A stretch of 64,000 bases of DNA, taken from assembly GCA_029968055.1 (NCBI GenBank), contig JASCNX010000005.1, forward strand, positions 372,001 to 436,000, in the 5' to 3' direction. This DNA comes from Xenophilus aerolatus (GTDB lineage Bacteria > Pseudomonadota > Gammaproteobacteria > Burkholderiales > Burkholderiaceae_C). The translations under genes and the position numbers were made by a program. The notes under the pieces are model-generated. The model saw only the letters and a list, made by a program, of their open reading frames with translations. It did not search any database and was not told where the DNA came from. Positions 47,238 to 55,936 of this stretch are shown here, in pieces. Positions within the stretch are counted from its first letter, which is position 1. Every line of letters begins with the position of its first letter.

Positions 47238-47751
47238 GTATCAGCGTCTTGAACATCACATGCGCATCGACATACCCGTGCACCGGGTGCCGGAAGGCGC
47301 CCGGCAGCGTGCCCACGATGTCGAAACCGTGGCGCTGCCACAGCCGCACGGCGCCTTCGTTGGTGGAAACGACGAAGTTGAACTGCATGGCGCGAAAGCC
47401 CATCCGGCGCGCCTCGCCCTGCGAGTGTTCGCACATCGCCGCGGCAATGCCGCGTCCGCGCGCAGCCTCGGCCGTCACGTAGCCGCAGTTGCACACATGC
47501 GCGCCCTGGCCGGGCTGGTTGGGCTTGATGAAGTACGTACCGAGGATGCTGCCGTCCGCATCGCAGGCCACGAAGGTGGCGGCCGGGGCCGCGACCCAGG
47601 CAGCACGGGCGGCCGCCTCGGAGATGTCTGGCGGGTAGCTGTAGGTGTCGGCGCGCGCGAAGGTCGGCGCCAGCAGGGCCCAGACGGCGGGCCAGTCGGC
47701 GGCGTCGAGCGGGCGGATCTGGAACGGGGTTTTCGCGAAGGGGGTGCTCAT
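47230..47751 (-). CDS. GNAT-family N-acetyltransferase
   Basis: A 173-residue single-domain GNAT enzyme. The acetyl-CoA motif is AARGRGIAAAMCEHSQGEAR (about 93-112), followed by MQFNFVVSTNEGAVRLWQRHGFDIVG, the usual motif B. It resembles amino-acid or antibiotic acetyltransferases of the MnaT group; the substrate is not clear. It heads a minus-strand unit with the hydrolase and shares a promoter gap of 23 bases with dedA. Confidence 0.87.
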   Translation of the reverse strand: MSTPFAKTPFQIRPLDAADWPAVWALLAPTFARADTYSYPPDISEAAARAAWVAAPAATFVACDADGSILGTYFIKPNQPGQGAHVCNCGYVTAEAARGRGIAAAMCEHSQGEARRMGFRAMQFNFVVSTNEGAVRLWQRHGFDIVGTLPGAFRHPVHGYVDAHVMFKTLIHV

Positions 47752-47759
47752 GGGCCCGG

Positions 47760-47766
47760 GATAATG
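47760..47766. promoter_or_regulatory. Shared bidirectional -10 between dedA and the acetyltransferase gene
   Basis: GATAAT (47760-47765, plus) and CATTAT (47766-47761, minus) overlap in the 23-base gap, each ending 9 bases from its own ATG (47775 and 47751). Transcription from both would start close to the start codons. Neither gene has an SD. Confidence 0.4.
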
Positions 47767-47774
47767 CCAGCCCC

Positions 47775-48431
47775 ATGGACATCGTCGCCTTCCTCATCGA
47801 TTTCATCCTGCACGTCGACAAGCACCTGGAGGCCTTCGTCGTCGCCTACGGCATGTGGGTGTACGCGCTGCTCTTCCTGATCGTGTTCGTCGAGACGGGG
47901 GTGGTGGTCATGCCCTTCCTGCCCGGCGATTCGCTGCTCTTCATCGTCGGCGCGCTGTGCGGCGCGGGGCTGATGAGCTATGGCCTGGCCGTGCCCATCC
48001 TCGTGGTGGCGGCGGTTCTGGGCGACCAGTGCAATTTCTCCATCGGCCGCTATCTCGGGCCCAAGGTGTTCCAGTGGGAGAACTCGCGCTTCTTCAACAA
48101 GAAGGCCTTCGACCAGGCGCATGCGTTCTACGAGCGCTATGGCGGCATCACCATCGTGCTGGCGCGCTTCATGCCGTTCATCCGCACCTTCGCACCCTTC
48201 GTCGCGGGCGTGGCGGCGATGGGCCGTGCCAAGTTCACCGCGTACAACGTGGGTGGCGCGCTGCTCTGGGTGATCGGCATCTGCACGGCCGGCTACTTCT
48301 TCGGCAACCTGCCCTTCGTGAAGGAGCACCTGGACAAGATCATCTGGGCGCTGATCATCGTTCCGGGGCTGATCGCGATCTTCGGCGCCTGGCGCAGCTC
48401 GCGGGCCGGCAAGGCGACGCCGGCAGCCTGA
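47775..48431 (+). CDS. dedA: DedA-family membrane protein
   Basis: A 218-residue DedA (VTT-domain) protein with about five to six membrane segments, implicated in lipid carrier flipping and envelope homeostasis. Family motifs are ETGVVVMPFLPGDSLLFIVGA, GDQCNFSIGRYLGP, FYERYGGITIVLARFMPFIRTFAPFVAG and the Gly-rich reentrant segment. It diverges from the acetyltransferase and ends at a bidirectional terminator. Confidence 0.92.
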   Translation: MDIVAFLIDFILHVDKHLEAFVVAYGMWVYALLFLIVFVETGVVVMPFLPGDSLLFIVGALCGAGLMSYGLAVPILVVAAVLGDQCNFSIGRYLGPKVFQWENSRFFNKKAFDQAHAFYERYGGITIVLARFMPFIRTFAPFVAGVAAMGRAKFTAYNVGGALLWVIGICTAGYFFGNLPFVKEHLDKIIWALIIVPGLIAIFGAWRSSRAGKATPAA

Positions 48432-48461
48432 CGACCTGCCGGCCCTCAGGCTCTAAAGCAA

Positions 48462-48490
48462 AAAAGGCGCGCCCTGAGGACGCGCCTTTT
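48462..48490. terminator. Bidirectional intrinsic terminator
   Basis: AAAAGGCGCG (48462-48471) pairs with CGCGCCTTTT (48481-48490) around a 9-base loop, giving a T-run for both strands. It ends both dedA and the facing glycine-zipper gene. Confidence 0.85.
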
Positions 48491-48511
48491 CCGTTGTTGC
48501 CGTTCGGCCGC

Positions 48512-48796
48512 TCAATAGCGCGGGCCGTTGTTCGGGTAGTAGGAACCCGGCGGGTAGTACTGCTGCTGGTAGTTCCGCTCGTCGACATTGCGGCCGACCT
48601 GGTTGCCGATGACGCCGCCGATGGCCGCGCCACCCAGCGTCGCACCGGTGTTGCCGCCGATGGCGTGGCCGACCGCAGCGCCGCCGAGGGCGCCGATGCC
48701 CGTGCCCAGATTCTGGTTGGGTCCGCTCGCGCAGCCCGCCAGTGCCATGACCGACGAGGCGGCCGCTGCAGCAATCCAATAACGCGACTTGATCAT
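48512..48796 (-). CDS. Glycine-zipper lipoprotein
   Basis: A 94-residue lipoprotein starting MIKSRYWIAAAAASSVMALAGC (lipobox LAGC). The core is a glycine zipper (GTGIGALGGAAVGHAIGGNTG and ATLGGAAIGGVIG), which may insert in or span the outer membrane. The tail is Tyr/Pro/Asn-rich. The ATG at 48796 has AAAGGTGG at SD distance; an ATG 14 codons upstream is less likely. Confidence 0.86.
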   Translation of the reverse strand: MIKSRYWIAAAAASSVMALAGCASGPNQNLGTGIGALGGAAVGHAIGGNTGATLGGAAIGGVIGNQVGRNVDERNYQQQYYPPGSYYPNNGPRY

Positions 48797-48927
48797 GAGG
48801 TCCACCTTTCTGTTTGAGGATGGGCTCATCTTGCGCAACGCGGCGCCGCAGCGGGTGTAGGAACCGGCCGATGGCCCCTGTGCGACGGCAAGGGCCGCGG
48901 GGTGTGCGGCGCCGCCTCACCGCCTCG

Positions 48928-48942
48928 CGCGCCGAAGGCGCG
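48928..48942. other. Short GC hairpin after amiC
   Basis: CGCGCC (48928-48933) pairs with GGCGCG (48937-48942) around GAA, 12 bases after the amiC stop. It has no T-run, so it is a weak candidate for the amiC transcription end. Confidence 0.3.
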
Positions 48943-48953
48943 ACGACGACGGC

Positions 48954-50477
48954 TCAGAGCTGCCGGCTGCGCGCCAGCGGCGGGTTCTGCGCGAAATAGC
49001 GCTGGATGCCGCGCATCAGCGCGTCAGCCAGGTCTTCCTGGTAGGCAACGGTGCGCAGCTTCGCTTCTTCCTCGGGATTGCTGATGAAGGCCGTCTCGAC
49101 CAGCACGCTCGGGATGTCGGGCGCCTTGAGCACCGCGAAGCCGGCCTGCTCGACGCTGCCCTTGTGCAGCCGCGCGCCGATGCCCCTGATCTCGCCCAGC
49201 ATCGCCGTGCCGAGCTTGAGGCTGTCGTTGATCTGCGCCGTGGTGCTCATGTCGAGCAGCGCGCGCTGCACCTGTGCCTCGTGCTCGCCCACGTTGACGC
49301 CGCCGACGCGGTCGGCCTGGTTCTCCTTGTTGGCCAGCCAGCGGGCGGCACTGCTGGAGGCGCCACCCTGGCTGAGCGCGAAGACGCTCGCGCCGCGCGC
49401 GGCCGGCGTGGTGAAGGCATCGGCATGGATGCTCACGAACAGGTCGGCCTGCACGCGCCGCGCCTTCTGCACCCGCACCTGCAGCGGCACGAAGAAGTCG
49501 GCGTCGCGCGTGAGGAAGGCGCGCATCGGGTTGCCGTTGACGCTGGCCGCGTTGATGCGGTCGCGCAGGCGGTGCGCGACCTGCAGCACGATGTCCTTCT
49601 CGCGCGTGCCCGCGGGGCCCATCGCGCCGGGGTCTTCGCCGCCATGGCCCGGGTCGAGCGCCACGATGATGATGCGGTCGGTGCGGCTGGCAGTGGCGGT
49701 GTTGGGCACCGGCCGCGAGGGCACGGGCGCCGGGGCCGGCCGCGCAGGCGCGGCGCCGGCCACCGGCGGCAGCGGCGCGGGCGCGGCAGGATTCGGCGTC
49801 TCGCGGGCGGCCGGGCCGGGCGGCGGCGACGGCCGCATCGACTGCTGCGCCATCAGCTCGCCCAGCGGATCGGGCGCCGGCGCGGCGGGGCGGGATGGCA
49901 GCGGCGGCGCTTCGCCGGGGCGTGCAGCCTCGCGCGGCGCGGTGCCGGCCACGGTGGCGTCGCTGCCGCCGCCACGCGTGTCGCGCAGGCGTTCGGCGAT
50001 CAGCGACTCGAGCGGGTCGACCGCCTGCGCGGGGTACAGGTCGAGCACCAGCCGGTCGCGGTAGGCGGCGATCGGCGCAAGCGAGAAGACCTGCGGCAGC
50101 ACCGCCTGCTTGAGGTCGAACACGATGCGCACGACCGAGGGCGCGTTCTGGCCCACCCGCAGGCCGGCGATGTAGGGGTCGTCGGGCCGCACCTTGCCCA
50201 CCAGGTCGCGCAGGGCAGGGTTGAGGTCGATGCCCTTGATGTCCACGGCCAGCCGCGGCGGGCTGCCGACCACCAGCTGCTGCGTCTGGAGCCGGCCGTC
50301 GGATTCGATGGTGATGCGCGTGTAGTCGTTGGCGGGCCACACCCGCACGGCGACGATGGTGGCGCCGCGTGCGATCTGCTGGGCGCCCAGCAGCAGCACC
50401 AGCGTGCCGGCCTTGAGCAGTTGGCGGCGCGCGCCGTCTTTGGCGGAAGAAGGGGGGTTGTCGTTGGGTAGGCTCAT
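48954..50477 (-). CDS. amiC: N-acetylmuramoyl-L-alanine amidase (AmiC-type)
   Basis: Cleaves septal peptidoglycan to separate daughter cells. The 507-residue protein has a twin-arginine signal (ARRQLLKAGTL), a periplasmic AMIN domain (about 35-150), a Pro/Ala-rich linker, and a zinc amidase_3 domain (about 265-490) with LDPGHGGEDPGA (Zn His), EKDIVLQVAHRL, SIHADAF and ETAFISNPEEE (catalytic Glu). Its start overlaps the end of tsaE by four bases. Confidence 0.95.
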   Translation of the reverse strand: MSLPNDNPPSSAKDGARRQLLKAGTLVLLLGAQQIARGATIVAVRVWPANDYTRITIESDGRLQTQQLVVGSPPRLAVDIKGIDLNPALRDLVGKVRPDDPYIAGLRVGQNAPSVVRIVFDLKQAVLPQVFSLAPIAAYRDRLVLDLYPAQAVDPLESLIAERLRDTRGGGSDATVAGTAPREAARPGEAPPLPSRPAAPAPDPLGELMAQQSMRPSPPPGPAARETPNPAAPAPLPPVAGAAPARPAPAPVPSRPVPNTATASRTDRIIIVALDPGHGGEDPGAMGPAGTREKDIVLQVAHRLRDRINAASVNGNPMRAFLTRDADFFVPLQVRVQKARRVQADLFVSIHADAFTTPAARGASVFALSQGGASSSAARWLANKENQADRVGGVNVGEHEAQVQRALLDMSTTAQINDSLKLGTAMLGEIRGIGARLHKGSVEQAGFAVLKAPDIPSVLVETAFISNPEEEAKLRTVAYQEDLADALMRGIQRYFAQNPPLARSRQL

Positions 50478-50935
50478 GCAACGGTGGCGGCAGCCAGCAG
50501 TTCGCGTCCGCGCGCAGTGTGGGCGTGCAACGTGACAGTGCGGAGGTCGTCGTCGCTCATTGCTTCTATTTTAATAGCAAGGTCAGCAACCGGAATGCGC
50601 CCCGCGGCATTGTTCGGCCATTCGGCCAGCTTGAGCCCCGGGGCCGCGAAGATGTCGCGGAAGCCGGCGTCGTCCCACTCGCGCGGATCGCCGAAGCGGT
50701 AGAAGTCGAAATGGTGGACGGCCAGGCCGTCAGGCGCCGCGTGCGGTTCCACCACCGCATAGGTGGGGCTCTTGATGCGGCCCGTGACACCGAGCGCGCG
50801 CAGCAGGTGGCGCACGAAGGTGGTCTTGCCCGCGCCCAGCTCGCCATGCAGGGTGAGGAAGGCGTCGCGCAACGCGGGCGCCGCGGCCAGGCGCTGCGCG
50901 AAGCGGTCGGTGTCGTCCTCGTCCTGCCACCGCAC
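50474..50935 (-). CDS. tsaE: tRNA threonylcarbamoyladenosine biosynthesis ATPase TsaE
   Basis: ATPase of the t6A37 tRNA modification complex. The P-loop is [17 protein letters not shown] (about 29-45), followed by [15 protein letters not shown] and the [17 protein letters not shown] motif. The GTG at 50935 gives 153 residues, the size of the E. coli protein; a TTG at 50992 would add 19 residues and overlap queG on the other strand, so it is less likely. It is coupled to amiC. Confidence 0.9.
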   Translation of the reverse strand: MRWQDEDDTDRFAQRLAAAPALRDAFLTLHGELGAGKTTFVRHLLRALGVTGRIKSPTYAVVEPHAAPDGLAVHHFDFYRFGDPREWDDAGFRDIFAAPGLKLAEWPNNAAGRIPVADLAIKIEAMSDDDLRTVTLHAHTARGRELLAAATVA

Positions 50936-50962
50936 GGTCGCAGTCGCGGGAGAGGGCGTTCC

Positions 50963-50968
50963 TACAAT
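50963..50968 (+). promoter_or_regulatory. Possible -10 (TACAAT) of queG
   Basis: TACAAT ends 6 bases before the GTG at 50975, so the queG message could be leaderless. The minus-strand reading (ATTGTA) may serve tsaE. No strong -35 is seen. Confidence 0.4.
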
Positions 50969-50974
50969 CGATGG

Positions 50975-52072
50975 GTGGTCGTCGGCACTCAACTCGTCAC
51001 TCGGAAACTCGTGGCCCACATCAATGCGTGGGCGCGGGAGCTGGGATTCTCCCAAATCGGCGTGGCCGGCATCGACCTGTCGAGCGCCGAGCCCGGCCTG
51101 CGCCAGTGGCTGGACAACGGCTTCCACGGCGAAATGGACTACATGGCCGCGCACGGCATGCGCCGGGCGCGCCCGGCCGAGCTGGTGCCGGGCACAGTGA
51201 GCGTGATCACCGCCCGCATGAACTACCTGCCCCGCGAGACGCCGCCCGACTGGCAGGCCGTGGAATGGGCGCGGCTGCAGCGGCCCGGCGAGGGCGTGGT
51301 GTCGACCTACGCCCGCGGCCGGGACTACCACAAGGTGATGCGCGCGCGCCTGCAGCGCCTGGCCGACCGCATCGCGCAAGAGCTGGGTCCCTTCGGGCAC
51401 CGCGTCTTCACCGACTCGGCGCCGGTGCTGGAGGCCGAGCTCGCCGCACGCAGCGGGCAGGGCTGGCGCGGCAAGCACACGCTGGTGCTGGACCGCGAAG
51501 CCGGCTCGATGTTCTTCCTGGGCGAGATCTACGTCGACCTCGCGCTGCCGCACAGCCAGCCCGTCAGCGCGCACTGCGGCAGCTGCCGCGCCTGCATGGA
51601 CGTGTGCCCCACGCAGGCCATCCTCGCGCCGGGCCGGCTGGACGCGCGGCGCTGCATCTCCTACCTCACGATCGAGCATGCGGGCTCCATCCCGCTGGAA
51701 CTGCGCCCGCGCATGGGCAACCGCATCTACGGCTGCGACGACTGCCAGCTGGCCTGCCCCTGGAACAAGTTCGCGCAGCGCGGCACGCTGGCCGATTTCG
51801 ACGTGCGGCCGGGCCTCGCGGGCGAGCCGCTGGCGGCACTCTTCGCGTGGGACGAGCCGACCTTCCTGAATCGCAGCGAGGGCGGCCCGATCCGCCGCAT
51901 CGGCCACCTGCGCTGGCTGCGCAACATCGCCGTCGCGCTGGGCAATGCGCTGCGCGGCGGCGACGCCTCGGCCGCGCAGGCACTGGCCACGCGCCGCGAG
52001 CATCCCGATGCGCTGGTGCGCGAGCACGTGCACTGGGGCCTTGCGCAGGCCAGGCTGCAGGTGCGGCCCTAG
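50975..52072 (+). CDS. queG: Epoxyqueuosine reductase QueG
   Basis: Cobalamin- and iron-sulphur-dependent enzyme for the last step of queuosine in tRNA. The product is 365 residues from GTG 50975. Two [4Fe-4S] groups are visible: [13 protein letters not shown] and [11 protein letters not shown], with an intervening CISYLTIEH. The conserved [12 protein letters not shown]-type region and GWRGKHT are present. A second GTG at 51011 is an alternative start. It diverges from tsaE. Confidence 0.93.
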   Translation: MVVGTQLVTRKLVAHINAWARELGFSQIGVAGIDLSSAEPGLRQWLDNGFHGEMDYMAAHGMRRARPAELVPGTVSVITARMNYLPRETPPDWQAVEWARLQRPGEGVVSTYARGRDYHKVMRARLQRLADRIAQELGPFGHRVFTDSAPVLEAELAARSGQGWRGKHTLVLDREAGSMFFLGEIYVDLALPHSQPVSAHCGSCRACMDVCPTQAILAPGRLDARRCISYLTIEHAGSIPLELRPRMGNRIYGCDDCQLACPWNKFAQRGTLADFDVRPGLAGEPLAALFAWDEPTFLNRSEGGPIRRIGHLRWLRNIAVALGNALRGGDASAAQALATRREHPDALVREHVHWGLAQARLQVRP

Positions 52073-52128
52073 CGGCACGGGCACGCCTGACGCGGCGCTG
52101 CGGCCACTTCGCGTGCGAGCGAAGGCTT

Positions 52129-53034
52129 TCAGCGTGGCAGGCTCAGCGCGAAGGGCAGGCTGAGCATGCCCAGCAGCGTCGACAGCGTGACCAGGCCCGC
52201 CACGAAGGGCCCGTTGTAGCCCATGCGCGCGGCCAGCACGTAGGCGCTCGAGGCGGTCGGCACGGCCGAGAAGGCCATCAGCACCGCCCCCTGTGCCGGC
52301 GGCAGGCGCAGCGCGAGCGCCAGGCCCCAGGCAATCAGCGGCAGCACGAGGTGGCGGATCGCGAGCACCGACACTGCCAGCAGCTTGCCGCGCGCCAGGC
52401 TGGCGAACTGCATGCCCGCGCCCGCGGCCAGCAACCCGAGGGCCAGCGACGCGGCGCCGATGCGCGACACCGCGGGCTCGAGCCAGCCCGGAATGCGCAG
52501 GCCCAGCAGGTTGGCGGCCAGGCCCGTGGCGGTGGCGATGATCAGCGGGTTGCGCACCAGCTGCCGCAGGAAGCCCGACTGGCCATGGCGCGCCATCGGC
52601 CACACGGCCGCCACGTTCATCAGCGGCACGCACACGCCGATCAGGACGGCGATCATCAGCAGCCCCTCGGCGCCCGCCAGGCGCTCGGCCATCGTCAGGC
52701 AGATGAAGGAGTTAAAGCGGAAGGCGATCTGCACGCTGGCCGCGTGGTCGCGCCGGTCGATGCGGGAACCGAGGACGGGCAGGAAGGGCAGTGCGTAGGC
52801 CAGCCCGATGCCCGCCAGCCCGATGCCCACGCCCGCTGCGAGCAGGTGCGAGGTGGTGCCGAAATCGATCGGGCTGCGCACGATCGAATGGAACAGCAGC
52901 ACCGGAAAGAGAAAGTAGTAGACCAGGCTCTCGACCTGGTCCCACACGCGGCGGTCGAGGGCGGTGTAGCGGCACAGCAGCCAGCCGCAGGCGATGAGGG
53001 AGAAATCGGGGACGAGCAGCTGCGCAGGGTTCAC
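52129..53034 (-). CDS. AEC-family transporter (auxin efflux carrier-like permease)
   Basis: A 301-residue permease of the AEC family with about ten short hydrophobic segments, transporting a small carboxylate or amino acid of unknown kind. The N-terminal half ([18 protein letters not shown]) and the C-terminal [23 protein letters not shown] are typical. Start: the GTG at 53034, since the frame to 53082 encodes an unlikely N-terminus. TATGCT ends 6 bases upstream of that GTG. Confidence 0.84.
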   Translation of the reverse strand: MNPAQLLVPDFSLIACGWLLCRYTALDRRVWDQVESLVYYFLFPVLLFHSIVRSPIDFGTTSHLLAAGVGIGLAGIGLAYALPFLPVLGSRIDRRDHAASVQIAFRFNSFICLTMAERLAGAEGLLMIAVLIGVCVPLMNVAAVWPMARHGQSGFLRQLVRNPLIIATATGLAANLLGLRIPGWLEPAVSRIGAASLALGLLAAGAGMQFASLARGKLLAVSVLAIRHLVLPLIAWGLALALRLPPAQGAVLMAFSAVPTASSAYVLAARMGYNGPFVAGLVTLSTLLGMLSLPFALSLPR

Positions 53035-53040
53035 CGGCCG

Positions 53041-53046
53041 AGCATA
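53041..53046 (-). promoter_or_regulatory. Possible -10 (TATGCT) of the AEC gene
   Basis: On the minus strand TATGCT ends 6 bases before the GTG at 53034. It matches the -10 consensus at only four of six positions and is listed because the spacing recurs in this window. Confidence 0.25.
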
Positions 53047-53232
53047 TCGGAGCGCTCGCGCATGCCCGGGCCGCCGCACCACCCCGCGCGAGCGGCGCGG
53101 ACCGGCGCCTCAATTCCACCCGATTTATGGGTAATCCATGGGAAGTGGGCCGCGGTGCAGCATTTAGCATGCGCGGTCGCGTGCATGGGGTTTCCGGTGC
53201 ACCTCACTTCCAAGACACAAGGAGTTATGACG

Positions 53233-54213
53233 ATGCAACGTCGCCAGTGGAATGCCCTCGCCAACAGCGCCATGCTCGCCGCGCTGGTCGCGGCGCCCGC
53301 CGCCTTCGCCCAGGGCTATCCCGACAAGCCGATCGAACTGCAGGTGCCGTTCGCGCCCGGCGGCACCACCGACATCGTCGCCCGCGTCGTGGCCGATCCG
53401 CTCGGCAAGGTGCTGGGCCAGCCGGTGGTGGTGGTCAACAAGGCCGGCGGCGGCGGCGCCGTGGGAGCGCTGGAGACCTCGCGCGCCGCACCCGATGGCT
53501 ACAAGCTCGGCGTGGCGACGGTGTCGAGCACGGCGGCCAATCCGGCCATCAACCCCAAGACGCCCTACAACCCGATCACCGACTTCACGCCCATCATCAA
53601 CATCGCGGCCACGCCCAACGTGATCGCGGTGAACCCGAACTTCCCGGCCAAGGATTACGCGGCCTTCATCGCCGAACTCAAGAAGAGCCCGGGCAAGTAC
53701 TCGTACGGTTCGTCGGGCACGGGCGGCATCGGCCACCTGCTGATGGAGCTGTACAAGAGCATGACGAACACCTTCGTCACGCACATCCCCTACCGCGGTG
53801 CCGGCCCGGCACTGAACGACGTGGTGGCCGGCCAGGTGCCGATCATCTTCGACAACCTGCCTTCGGCGCTGCCCTTCATCAAGGCCGGCAAGCTGGTGCC
53901 GATCGTCGTGGCCGCGCCCCAGCGCCTGAAGGACCTGCCCAACGTGCCCACCTTCAAGGAAGTGGGGCTGGAGCCGGTGAACCGCATGGCCTACTACGGC
54001 ATCCTCGGCCCGAAGAATCTGCCCAAGGACGTGGTCGACAAGATCAGCGCCGGCACCAAGAAGGCGCTGGAGGACCCGGCCGTCAAGAAGCGCATCGAGG
54101 ACACGGGCTCGATCATCGTGGCCAACACGCCGCAGCAGTTCGCCGACCAGATCAAGGCCGAGTACGACGTGTACAAGCAGGTCGTGCAGAAGCAGAAGCT
54201 CACGCTGGACTGA
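53233..54213 (+). CDS. Bug-type (TTT family) periplasmic solute receptor
   Basis: Extracytoplasmic receptor of the tripartite tricarboxylate family, 326 residues. A signal peptide ends with [27 protein letters not shown], the Bug signature, and [19 protein letters not shown] follows. GGAG lies 8 bases before the ATG at 53233, better than the ATG at 53227. Bug proteins bind carboxylates and other small molecules; no TctA/TctB membrane genes are near. It ends at a clear terminator. Confidence 0.9.
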   Translation: MQRRQWNALANSAMLAALVAAPAAFAQGYPDKPIELQVPFAPGGTTDIVARVVADPLGKVLGQPVVVVNKAGGGGAVGALETSRAAPDGYKLGVATVSSTAANPAINPKTPYNPITDFTPIINIAATPNVIAVNPNFPAKDYAAFIAELKKSPGKYSYGSSGTGGIGHLLMELYKSMTNTFVTHIPYRGAGPALNDVVAGQVPIIFDNLPSALPFIKAGKLVPIVVAAPQRLKDLPNVPTFKEVGLEPVNRMAYYGILGPKNLPKDVVDKISAGTKKALEDPAVKKRIEDTGSIIVANTPQQFADQIKAEYDVYKQVVQKQKLTLD

Positions 54214-54234
54214 GACGCGCACCGTGCTGCCACC

Positions 54235-54262
54235 GGGCCGCCTTCGGGCGGCCCTTTCTTTT
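54235..54262 (+). terminator. Intrinsic terminator after the Bug gene
   Basis: GGGCCGCC (54235-54242) pairs with GGCGGCCC (54247-54254) across TTCG, followed by TTTCTTTT. A classic rho-independent terminator, 21 bases after the stop codon. Confidence 0.88.
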
Positions 54263-54264
54263 GC

Positions 54265-54270
54265 TATCTT
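54265..54270 (+). promoter_or_regulatory. Possible -10 (TATCTT) of xerD
   Basis: TATCTT ends 6 bases before the xerD ATG at 54277. No SD is present. The -35 would fall in the preceding terminator hairpin. Confidence 0.3.
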
Positions 54271-54276
54271 CGTGCG

Positions 54277-55185
54277 ATGACCGCCGCGGCCGCCGCTTCG
54301 CCCACCCCCGAGATCGACGAGTTCATCGACGCGTTGTGGCTGGAGCACGGCCTGTCGAAGAACACGCTGGCAGCCTACCGGCGCGACCTCGCGCTCTTCG
54401 GCCAGTGGCTGGCCGGACGCGGGCTGGCGATGGACGCCGCGCGCGAACACGACCTGCAGGCCTACATGGGCGCGCGCATGGCCGACAGGGGCAAGGCGAC
54501 CTCGGCCAACCGGCGGCTCACCGTGTTCAAGCGCTACTACCGCTGGGCCCTGCGCGAGCGGCGCATCACGGCCGATCCCACGCTGCGCCTCGTGCCCGCC
54601 CGCCAGGCGCTGCGCGTGCCCAAGACGCTGAGCGAATCGCAGGTCGACGCGCTGCTGGCCGCGCCCGACCTCGACACGCCGCTGGGCCTGCGCGACCGCG
54701 CGATGCTGGAGCTGATGTACGCCAGCGGCCTGCGCGTGAGCGAGCTGGTGGCGATGAAGACCTTCGACCTGAGCCTCAACGACGGCGTGCTGCGCGTGCT
54801 GGGCAAGGGCAACAAGGAGCGCCTCGTGCCCTTCGGCCAGGAGGCGCGCCGCTGGATCGAGCGCTACATCGCAGAGGCACGGCCGGTCATCCTCGGCGGG
54901 CAGCAGACGGCGGATTTCTTCGTCACCGCACGCGGCGCCGGCATGACGCGCGCCATGTTCTGGGTCATCGTCAAGAAGCAGGCCGGGGCTGCGGGCATCC
55001 ATGTGCCGCTGTCGCCCCACACGCTGCGCCATGCCTTCGCCACGCACCTGCTCAACCACGGGGCCGACCTGCGCGCCGTGCAACTGCTGCTGGGGCATGC
55101 GGACATCTCGACCACCACCATCTACACGCACGTGGCCCGCGAGCGCCTGAAGCAGCTGCATGCGCAGCACCACCCCCGTGGCTGA
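54277..55185 (+). CDS. xerD: Site-specific tyrosine recombinase XerD
   Basis: Resolves chromosome dimers with XerC at dif. The 302-residue enzyme has the SAM-like N-terminal domain (EHGLSKNTLAAYRRDLALF) and the catalytic domain: Arg in ASGLRVSEL, Lys in GKGNKERLVP, HTLRHAFATHLL (His and Arg), LLGHADIST and the nucleophile Tyr in TIYTHV. Length and motif spacing match the family. The end overlaps DUF72 by 26 bases. Confidence 0.94.
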   Translation: MTAAAAASPTPEIDEFIDALWLEHGLSKNTLAAYRRDLALFGQWLAGRGLAMDAAREHDLQAYMGARMADRGKATSANRRLTVFKRYYRWALRERRITADPTLRLVPARQALRVPKTLSESQVDALLAAPDLDTPLGLRDRAMLELMYASGLRVSELVAMKTFDLSLNDGVLRVLGKGNKERLVPFGQEARRWIERYIAEARPVILGGQQTADFFVTARGAGMTRAMFWVIVKKQAGAAGIHVPLSPHTLRHAFATHLLNHGADLRAVQLLLGHADISTTTIYTHVARERLKQLHAQHHPRG

Positions 55186-55936
55186 GCTGCCCGGCATCCG
55201 CGTGGGCTGCGCGGGATGGAGCCTGCCACGCGCCCAGTGGCCGCGCTTCCCGGCCGAGGGCAGCCACCTGGCGCGCTATGCGGCGCGCTTCGACGCGGCG
55301 GAGATCGACACCAGCTTCTACCGCCCGCATCGCATGCAGACCTATGCGCGCTGGGCGGCGGCGACGCCGCCGCAGTTCCGTTTTGCCGTCAAGCTGCCCA
55401 AGGCCATCACGCACGAGGCGCGCCTCGAGGGCGCGCGGGATGCGCTCGATGCCTTCCTCGGCGAGGTCGAGGGGCTCGGCCCGAAGCTGGGCTGCCTGCT
55501 GATCCAGCTCGCGCCGAGCCATGCCTTCGACGCCACCGTGCTACAGCGCTTCCTGGCGGACCTGCGGCGACGGCACGACGGCCCGGTCGCGATCGAGCCG
55601 CGCCACGCGTCGTGGTTCGCGCCCGAGGCCGACGCGCTGCTGGCGCGGGAACGCGTGGCGCGCGTGCTGGCCGACCCGGTGCTGCACCCGGGTGGCGAAT
55701 GGCCGGGTGGCTGGCCGCAACTGGTGTACCTTCGGCTGCACGGTCGCCCGCGCACGTACTGGTCGGCCTACGACGAGGCCCTGCTGGCGCGGCTGGCGCT
55801 GCGCCTGCAGCAGGCGCGCGACGACGGTGCGGCCTGCTGGTGCATCCTCGACAACACCGCCGGCGGCGAGGCCGTCGGCAATGCGCTGACGCTCAAGGCG
55901 CGGCTACCGCATCAGACCCACCAGGAGACGACATGA
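55160..55936 (+). CDS. DUF72 family protein
   Basis: A 258-residue TIM-barrel-like protein of the DUF72 (YecE) family, with the N-terminal IRVGCAGWSLPRA and DTSFYRPHRMQTYARWAAATP, AVKLPKAITHEAR and the C-terminal YLRLHGRPRTYWSAYDEALL. Function is unknown. It overlaps xerD by 26 bases if the ATG at 55160 is used; a GTG at 55178 would shorten the overlap. It is coupled to the next Bug gene by a four-base overlap (ATGA). Confidence 0.85.
   Translation: MRSTTPVAELPGIRVGCAGWSLPRAQWPRFPAEGSHLARYAARFDAAEIDTSFYRPHRMQTYARWAAATPPQFRFAVKLPKAITHEARLEGARDALDAFLGEVEGLGPKLGCLLIQLAPSHAFDATVLQRFLADLRRRHDGPVAIEPRHASWFAPEADALLARERVARVLADPVLHPGGEWPGGWPQLVYLRLHGRPRTYWSAYDEALLARLALRLQQARDDGAACWCILDNTAGGEAVGNALTLKARLPHQTHQETT

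Noticed and set aside
50936-50992. Longer TsaE starting at TTG 50992
   Set aside because: It would overlap queG and add a tail not needed for the fold; GTG 50935 gives the usual size.
53121-53145. Repeated ATGGG before the first Bug gene as an operator
   Set aside because: The two ATGGG copies are too short and not symmetric; no promoter fits around them.
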